From contig CAMTDV010000003.1 of the NCBI GenBank assembly GCA_947069175.1, forward strand, positions 82,127,978 to 82,191,977: DNA of 64,000 nt, read 5' to 3'. The position numbers were made by a program, and so were the translations under genes. The notes below the pieces were generated by a model. It saw only the letters and a list, made by a program, of their open reading frames with translations. It searched no databases and had not been told where the DNA came from. Each line of letters begins with the position of its first letter. Positions within the stretch are counted from its first letter, which is position 1. The stretch comes from Scalesia atractyloides (lineage: Eukaryota; Streptophyta; Magnoliopsida; Asterales; Asteraceae). Shown piece by piece: positions 57,080 to 64,000 of this stretch.

Positions 57080-58200
57080 CACAAGAAACCAAAAGAGGAT
57101 ATGTAGTTAATACCACAAGAAATTAAGTAGACCACTTGGTCTTAGCTACATACATGATCATTGATCAGCCATGCCATGGTTACCCTATCTTGGTTATTTT
57201 ATTTATGGTATAGATCCGCAAGATTTGGTCCACATATCCGATGTTAAACCACAAACAGAGGGCCGTCTCCGAAAACTATTAAAAAAATAGTGACATGTGT
57301 GAGATAAAAAATTTAAATCCTATTCGCAAATCTTTATACATTCAAATCCAAACAATTGGCAAATTGGCCACAAAATCACAAATCCAAAATTCTTAAAAGG
57401 CCCAAAACGTTTCTGTTTCATAAATCTTGGTCGTTTAAGATTTTTTTTAAAACATAAAAAATTATTTTAAGTATTTATTGGTGTAGTTAAGGAGTAGAAT
57501 TAATGTAACCTTTGCCTTTAAAAAAAGTAGCCTAACTAAATCATAAATCACACACATAAATTTATATATTACAACAATGAAATTTATATATTACAACAAA
57601 GGAGCAATTAGTTGACCTTTAATTAATTATATGGAAGAAATATTAGTAATAAGAAACAGGCACGTTATATATTACAATAAAGGAGCAATTCCTTTAATTA
57701 ATTAAGTGGAAGAAAGATTAAAAAATATGTAAAGATGCAGGTAAGTGGAAGATATATTAAAGAATATGAAGAGATGCAGGATTCGAACCTGCATCTTGAG
57801 AGAAAAGATAGAAGGGCTCAGCCAACTGAGCTTTATCAACAAATATAAGCTGTTTAGATTGTATATAATTAATATATAAAATAGGAATTTTTTGCCCCCC
57901 TGAAAACTTTGGGCCCTATTCGGTAGCCCATCCGGCACATCCTATGGGCCAGTGACAACTAGGTGTTCTTGTTTTCGCCACCACCACCACCACGGGTGAC
58001 CATATGATGATCGAGCCTCGTACTGGAACTGGATCTTTACTTTTGTTCGCTAGCGTCTCACTTGAGGCTCACATTGTTCTTCGGGTCGGCTGCCCAACGA
58101 GCTTGGTTCCACTTCTAGGTGGGTGGATGTGGAGTGAGGGGCGTTGCAGCCACACTCTTATATAGGCCAAAAAGACAACATTTATGATATCATTAGTGTG
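57080..58200 (-). pseudogene. Decayed paralogue of the small peptide gene
   Basis: The block matches 7240-7690: caagaaaccaaaagaggat, the catggttacc region and ccgcaagattygg in the downstream part, then (after a foreign stretch, about 57256-57925) the body with tgttctt-gtttt, ggtgg runs, acttcactt/cacttgag, the leader gggtcggctgcc and a TATA box (58155-58164, TATATAAGAG on the minus strand). The ATG at 58074 is followed at once by TGA, and further stops fill the frame. The promoter and leader have changed less than the coding part. The insertion near the 3-prime end contains a tRNA-like sequence. Confidence 0.7.
57772..57845 (-). other. tRNA-like sequence (pseudo-tRNA or SINE head)
   Basis: On the minus strand aaagctcagttggctgagcc forms a D-arm with an A-box, and gcaggttcgaatcctgc is a perfect T-arm with a consensus B-box. 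The middle (cttctatcttttctctca) does not make a good anticodon stem, and the acceptor ends do not pair. A 58-bp duplication (gcatctttacatat / gcatctcttcatat) follows it. I read it as a tRNA-derived element, not a working tRNA gene. Confidence 0.6.
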
Positions 58201-58903
58201 AGGTTATTATATATAATCCATGTTCAGAACGTTTATGACATTTATTTTTATATATTATTACTAATCTTTTTAATATTTTAAGATTGATTAAACAAATATC
58301 TTACGTTTAGTTATAAACCGGTGGCAGGTCTAGAAGAAAATTTTAGAGATATCCCATACAATTTTCCATACATTCATAAAACAGAGAAATAAAATTTCTG
58401 TACTTTCAGATGTGTCTTAATATTTGTTCAGGGTTAATGCATAAAACGATAAAAAAAATTGCACTTTACCAAAAAGTTGAGGGTTATCCAAAGCCTCTGG
58501 CCCACACATAAAACCACCCATGTTATCAACCATAACTGATGGAAGGGGCACTGGGCACCCACTACTTGAACCGTTAAGCCCAAACCGATAGAAAGGGCAC
58601 CAGGCACCCATCACTTGAACCCCTTAAATCCTTAAGCCTAAAGAATCACATGTTGCCAGCTTATAACAGCCCCTATCAACTAGAATTAAATGGGGCATGC
58701 ATTACTTGAACCCCTTCAACCCTTATAATTAAATTTAAATAAAAAAATCAAATAAATTAATAACACCACCTTTGCAATTTGCTACCATGGTCTAGTTCAT
58801 GAACCAGAGATCAAACCCTACTCGCGTGATAAAGGAGGTTGTAGCGGTGTTTCCGGGACCCTGTCAAACCCGATGCTTGAACTAGGAAACGCCCATTCCA
58901 CTT
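58201..58903. other. Intergenic, with a small duplication at 58540-58620
   Basis: The phrase aaggggcactgggcaccca-ctacttgaacc recurs about 46 bp later as aagggcaccaggcaccca-tcacttgaacc. No gene is supported. Confidence 0.5.
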
Positions 58904-59568
58904 AGGGGTGTTCAGAATTCGTTTCGAATTCGAAAAATTCGAAATTCAATTTAATTCGATTTGATTATCAAGAATTTTTTTCAATTATAAGAATTTGAAT
59001 TCGATTCAATTCGAGTCAAGTAAACCGAATACGAATTTATAATTTCAAATTCGTTTTGATCAAAATTCGAATAAAATTTGTACATTTTTATTTATTATTT
59101 TTACATAAAATACATATATAACTTTTATTGGGCTATACTATAAATTCTTTCAAAATTTATTCCATGTATTAAAATTACCCATTAACAAACCCACTACATG
59201 GCCCATAACTAAAACCTAAGTAAAAATATATCTATAGATTTCTAACCCTAAAAATATGTGGAGTGGTTATTCTCGACTTCTCGTTTTTATGTTTAGACTT
59301 ATAGTACTTTATTTGAAAGTTTCTAATGTGATATTGGGCTTCATGGCAGCTTTAAAATTTATGTTTCATTTTGATAGTTTTTTACATGTTTTAAAAGAAT
59401 TTGAACTAAATCGAATTTATTCTAATTCGATTTTTTAATCGAATACGAATTGGGTTTTTTATTTATTTTCGAATCGAATTGAGTAGGTTTTAATCGAATT
59501 CGAACTCAAAAAAAATAGAAAGTATTCAAATAATTTAAAAATTTGATATCCAATTCGATGAACACCCT
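58904..59568. mobile_element. MITE with AGGGGTGTTCA ends, copy 2
   Basis: Left end aggggtgttcagaattcg, inverted right end agggtgttcatcgaattgg, interior full of gaattcgaat-type words, as in the copy at 26277-26780. Flanking tta and taa may be a 3-bp target. Confidence 0.72.
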
Positions 59569-60850
59569 TAAATTTCCACCTTATGCAAGGGCAAATGATT
59601 CTCATGTCTATCCAAAATGAGATTCACTTTATTTTGTAGTACATCGTTTTAGGCTATCGGGTGTGGTCATGACCCTTATGACTACCATGACCCTTCACGT
59701 CAGTACCATGTTATCCACCTCTAATCCACCATCCAAAACCACTACCCTAAGGGTATGACCATGACCCAAACCACTAGCATCTTATTTATTTTAATTTATC
59801 TTTGTCTATAGAAAAAGGAAATGATTTCTTTAAAAATGGAAAGGAGGACCATGGTTGCCATGGTTTAATCCATGCAAACCACGGTGGATCAAGCAAGGAA
59901 GTGGTGTAGCCTTACATCATGTTCTTAGATGGCGAATCATGTCCCAACCATAACCCCTACACCCTTCTATGAAAAATATGTTTCAATCACCAATACCAAA
60001 TATTCCAATGGTACGTTCCATTTTTCATCATTTAGGTATATGCCAACGTACACTTTTTGTTCTTTATTGTCACTAATTTACAAGAATCGCCCTTTAGTTC
60101 AAGATTTGTCACGTATTTCCCCTTTCACTAGCAGATGTTAAAATTTTCAGTTAGTTTTATAAGAAATGGCTATTTACCTTAGAAAAAAGGAAGATAAACT
60201 CTCACAGAAGTCTCAAACCACCAACTCAACAACATGTCAGAAATTTTGTCAAAAGTTTATTCTTTGAACATTTAATGATTGATAACCAACTACTTTAACC
60301 GTTTTTAATGGGTGTCTGGGCTAAATCAAATTTGGGCTTTTCGGCCCAAAATTAACTAAGAAATCTCAACCTTTTTAGTTTTCTCACACTTTTCTTTATC
60401 ACTTTGTTTTTCTTCCCTTTATATCATTAGACAATAATGTATTAGTTGGTAATATAGAGACTATACATGCAATTGTGTCCTCCACTGGTGAGAATCATGG
60501 TTTACAGTTAAAATTTTAAATAAAATCTTATTTTATTTATTGATTAATATCTCGTATTAATTAGTGGCGGAAGTGTTTATATTATTTTAAACATACCTTT
60601 TTTATGATAATCTAAGATCTACACGATGGAAGCAATAAACGTCACACTAATTAACTCACTTTTACAAAATTCGAGATCCCAAATCAACTCCTTGAAACGA
60701 ACCTCTTGACCCATAGCTTAGAAACCCGAACTCTTTCAAAACCATGAACTCCTTCACGCTTAACCCAGGGAAAAACAAGAACGAAAACCGGGTTCCCGGT
60801 TTTAGTGATGCACGGCAGAAACCGAAGAGGGAAAGCAATGGCACTAGGCG
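59569..60850. other. Intergenic, with a palindromic MITE-like patch at 59650-59770
   Basis: Positions 59655-59765 contain gggtgtggtcatgaccctta and its approximate inverse gggtatgaccatgacccaa, a small MITE-like hairpin. A phrase at 60430-60480 (gacaataatgtattag ... caattgtgtcctcc) recurs at 62055-62100. No gene is supported. Confidence 0.45.
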
Positions 60851-61005
60851 CAGGGGCGGACCTAGAGTCATAGAAGGGGTAACCTACGTTGCTCCTTGGC
60901 GCTCCGACGGTAATGTAAATTTTGGAAAAATTTAACGTTTTTCGATTCCGTTACCCCTTTACATTGAAACGTTACCCCTATGCGGATTTTCTAGATCCGC
61001 CACTG
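60851..61005 (+). mobile_element. hAT-like MITE, CAGGGGCGGA family, copy 2
   Basis: The 155-bp element starts caggggcggacctag and ends ctagatccgccactg. The flanks actaggcg and actgggcg (60843-60850, 61006-61013) form an 8-bp target duplication with one change, as expected of hAT elements. Its interior is the inverse of the copy at 3675-3818. Confidence 0.9.
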
Positions 61006-62430
61006 ACTGGGCGGTCCAACTAGGTCGTTGGGTGGTCGGTCGACTTCGGCCTATTAGCGTTGGATAGAGGAGCAGTGGCCAGTGGATGTTCCGGCAGCGG
61101 CGATGACCCCGTCAAGGTGGTGGCCGACTGGAATTAGAATGGTGGTGGTGTTAGCTGTTAGGTGTTCTATCTCACAAAACTTGTATTATGGTGTAACATA
61201 TGAGATTAGGAGACCATGTATTTGTATTTGTACTCAAACTTGCAACTTCAAATTTTTAGTATCCAATTTTGTTACCTTTAAAAAACCACGGGACTAACCA
61301 TGTAATTAACTCCAATCATTATTTAATTAACTTTTAATTAAATAAACAATTAAATAAAATAAGTAATCATTTCCTAAACAATTATATCCCATAAATATCT
61401 CTCTATTCCGCTTTAGCGTTTATAATATTTAACTCTTAAATATTACTTATTGTTCGCTGTCCATAGTGAAACTCTTTCAATCGTACCTCGTTAGCAACGT
61501 TAATTAACCGTGACTCAGACATCTCATATCCAACAAATACGACTATGATGTAACTCTAAATCACACAACAGTCTAATCCAATACAATTTACAAGGTTTAA
61601 TTTAGTATCGAGAGCTAGGTTATAACCCATTGGAAAAAGTCACTAATGGAGAGACCCGTTGCCTCACCCTCAACCTACTTCATTTACAAGCTTTGTTCCT
61701 TTTCTAGTTTAATCTTTCATGCTTTCAATAAACAAACGAAAACTCGTTGTCGTTGAATCTCACATGTGGAAGCAAGGTATCTACCAATGGTGAAATCGAA
61801 TTTCTATTTAAGTGTTATGTGTGTTGAGTGTGTGTCGTAGTGACACCAGTTTTTTAATTGGGCCAATATTAAACTTGGGTTATTGCAGGTGGTGAAGAAA
61901 CAATTAGGTGTTTATATAACTTGGGGTGGATTGATTTAGTTTTTAGTTGAGTCTTAATTGTTATTTTTTTTCATTTAAAGCTAACTCTTCACAACTTTAG
62001 TTTCTTTTTTCATTTAAAGCTAACTCTTCACAACTTTAGTTTGCGAGGAAGTATTAGACAATAATATATTATAGGGAGTGAACATGTAATTTTGTCCTCT
62101 CTACAAATTGGACTATGATGTAACCTTAAATCCCAAAACAATCTAATACAATCATAATTTCATAGTTTAGTTTATTTCAATTTTGTTGACTTTGAGAGAT
62201 ACTCATTTTCTACTATATTTAAAAACATAAAAACCCGAATCTTTACAATTTCAAATGATTGTGAAAATATATTTATAACTAAATATGCTTGAAGACCCTA
62301 TATCCATTGGTATGAATGCAAAGGTTTATACTTGATAAGATGCATGGCTTACAATTTGGTAGTCACAACTTGACTCCCCCTGTCTAAAGCTGATTTGACC
62401 TATTTATAAGATTTGTTTTACATCTAAATA
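61006..62430. other. Unassigned, possibly retroelement-derived
   Basis: No gene. Text at 61410-61760 has the feel of an LTR or leader, and the phrase duplicated at 60430 and 62055 could be the traces of terminal repeats. A 36-bp tandem duplication (tttcatttaaagctaactct onward) lies at 61969-62042. Confidence 0.35.
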
Positions 62431-62439
62431 ATTTAGAAT

Positions 62440-62895
62440 CTTGTGTATTATACGAGTTATATAAATGTAATTTTATATTTTAAATAATAAAATAATATAT
62501 TTTTAAAAACCTCGTTTATTACACGGGTTGAATAAATGTACTTTTATGTATTAATAATAAAAAAATATATCTTTAAAAACCATGTGTATTGTATGGGTTG
62601 AATAAGTGTAATTTTATATACCAAATAATAAAAAATATATTTTTAAAACCCTGTGTATTACACGGATTTGTATGCTAAATAATAAAAAAATTATCTCTTT
62701 AAAAAACCTTTTGTATTGTATGGGTTGAATAACTCTAATTTTTATATACCAAATAATAGAAATGTTATATCTTTAAAAACCTCGTGTATTACACGGGTTG
62801 AATAAATGTAATTTTGTATAGTATCTTTAAAAAAACCTAATGTAATACACGGTTAAATAAATCTAATTTTATATAACAAATAATAAAGAAAAGTT
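62440..62895 (+). repeat. Minisatellite, GTGTATTACACGGGTTGAAT unit
   Basis: Seven to eight diverged copies of a 55-75 bp unit: a gtgtattacacgggttgaat core, taatttta, then an AT-rich ccaaataataaaaaa / tctttaaaaacc linker. The core includes the small palindrome gtgtattacac. Similar single cores occur at 35172 and, inverted, near 27935. Confidence 0.9.
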
Positions 62896-64000
62896 ATATT
62901 TAAATAAACTAACGGATACTCGATACGCGATGGATAGGGTGATTGCAGAGATAATTTTGAAAAGAAGATAATCAGCAAATCGGCAACCATTTGAGTGATA
63001 AAATGTTGGTACCAACTCCGATAATTTTATTTATATATTATGTACGAAAACCGCTATAATAATTATTTTTAACAATGAAAATAAAATAAAAATACGTAAT
63101 ATATTAAAACAAAGTTTGGTTTTCGTGATAAATAATTTGTTTTATTTAAAAATATCTTAAATTTACAATTTAAATTTGATGATAATATTTTATTAGAGAA
63201 ATAGAAGGATTCTATTCGACATTCTTAATTATGAGATTTAATATTAATTTATTATTCATTTAATTAATATAAGGTAAGTAAGAAAGACCGGTGAGACATT
63301 CAGACAATAGAAGCCTCTGACATGTATCACAAATTGATTTCTTTTATTATATTGTATAGATATAGATATAAACTAGAGGTGACAAAATGAATGAGTTTGA
63401 TTGGGCTAGTTGCTTGGTCAAGATCGATTTACGTTTGAATGGGGTTGGGTTAAGATGAGCCGATTTAAAAAAAGGGTCACAAAACTCTCTAGAAACGCAC
63501 AGAATGGCTAGCCTTTGAATTAAAACAGAGAAGTTTTCTTTGCCTATCATTTCTTAATAATTCGCAGTGAAGAAATGCATGTCACATCCACTCGAATTAG
63601 AAGAAATATTCACATATAAGTAGATCTAATCTCAACCTTTGATTTTAATGATCTTAGGGGTGAATTTTTTTTCCTTATTTTTTATATATATACATGATAA
63701 TAACTTAAAAACAAAGAACATGTGCAAATCAAACACGTGGACTATCCAGTACTATTATTTATATCCCAACTAAATACGACTCATTTATTAAGCTGTACAC
63801 CAACTTTTTACAACCCAAGTTAGCCCCATCCCGTCACTGTTTTTCAAGAGTCAAGACTCATATGTCAATACCACAAAACTAAAGATCATATAAAGTCACC
63901 CGTGCAATCTAAGGATGACCGATTATAAGCGGTGCACCGAATTGAAAGGTCAAATCAGGATATCATCGTTCAAAAATGGATCGCAAAGTCATTTTTTTAA
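62896..64000. other. Intergenic, AT-rich
   Basis: No gene is supported. Positions 63585-63990 are loosely similar to 55320-55400 and 56525-56760, so a diverged dispersed repeat is likely. Confidence 0.4.

Noticed and set aside
57772..57845. Functional tRNA gene
   Set aside because: The D-arm and T-arm are good, but the anticodon and acceptor stems do not pair.

Overview
The window looks like intergenic nuclear DNA of a flowering plant. It is AT-rich, full of AT and ATT microsatellites, and made almost entirely of layered transposable elements. Ty3/gypsy elements with 3.4-3.8 kb LTRs and an extra proline-rich ORF, PIF/Harbinger pseudogenes, Pack-MULEs, hAT MITEs and a TRIM are all plant features. 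The overall style of the repeats suggests Asteraceae (lettuce/sunflower group); that is an inference from general resemblance. I see no clearly intact conventional protein-coding gene. The only host-gene candidate is a 39-codon ORF with a TATA box at 7.4-7.6 kb (minus strand), which has a decayed paralogue at 58.0-58.2 kb.

Layout. 0-8.4 kb: degenerate repeats, an ATT microsatellite, a Ty1/copia RNase H fossil, a hAT MITE (3675-3818), a Harbinger-type MITE (4438-5102), another MITE (5321-5605) and the small gene. 8.4-26.0 kb: a nest of retroelements. An old gypsy-type LTR (about 8390-11685 continuing at 25553-26040) was hit by a miniature TRIM retrotransposon with three LTRs (10332-10973), and then by a full-length 13.9 kb gypsy element in minus orientation (11686-25552; LTRs, PBS, PPT, ORF0, gag, PR, RT, RNase H, IN). 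That element is dead: it has stops, frameshifts and changed catalytic residues. 27.6-35.5 kb: an inverted duplication with arms of about 1.2 kb encloses two overlapping PIF/Harbinger transposase pseudogenes, split by a mosaic of other repeats. 36.8-41.5 kb: a Pack-MULE with a perfect 9-bp target duplication carries a papain-like cysteine protease exon. A second MULE-like element follows, interrupted by a solo LTR (39195-41308) that carries tRNA-like modules. 44.2-50.7 kb: a second copy of the 30.9-32.2 kb repeat, split by a 5 kb insertion that itself contains a 3.8 kb solo LTR (46129-49941) of the same family as the big gypsy element. 50.4-64 kb: degenerate repeats, several terminal-inverted-repeat elements, a SINE-like sequence, the decayed small-gene paralogue, a hAT MITE and a minisatellite near the end.

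The pieces do not form a working pathway. They record successive insertions, solo-LTR formation, gene-fragment capture and local duplication. The points most worth following are the tRNA-like modules inside an LTR, the proline-rich ORF0 and 67-bp array in the gypsy leader, the TRIM multimer, the palindromic Harbinger locus and the small peptide gene. I found no CRISPR-like or otherwise clearly new system. Similarity statements between copies were made by eye, not calculated.
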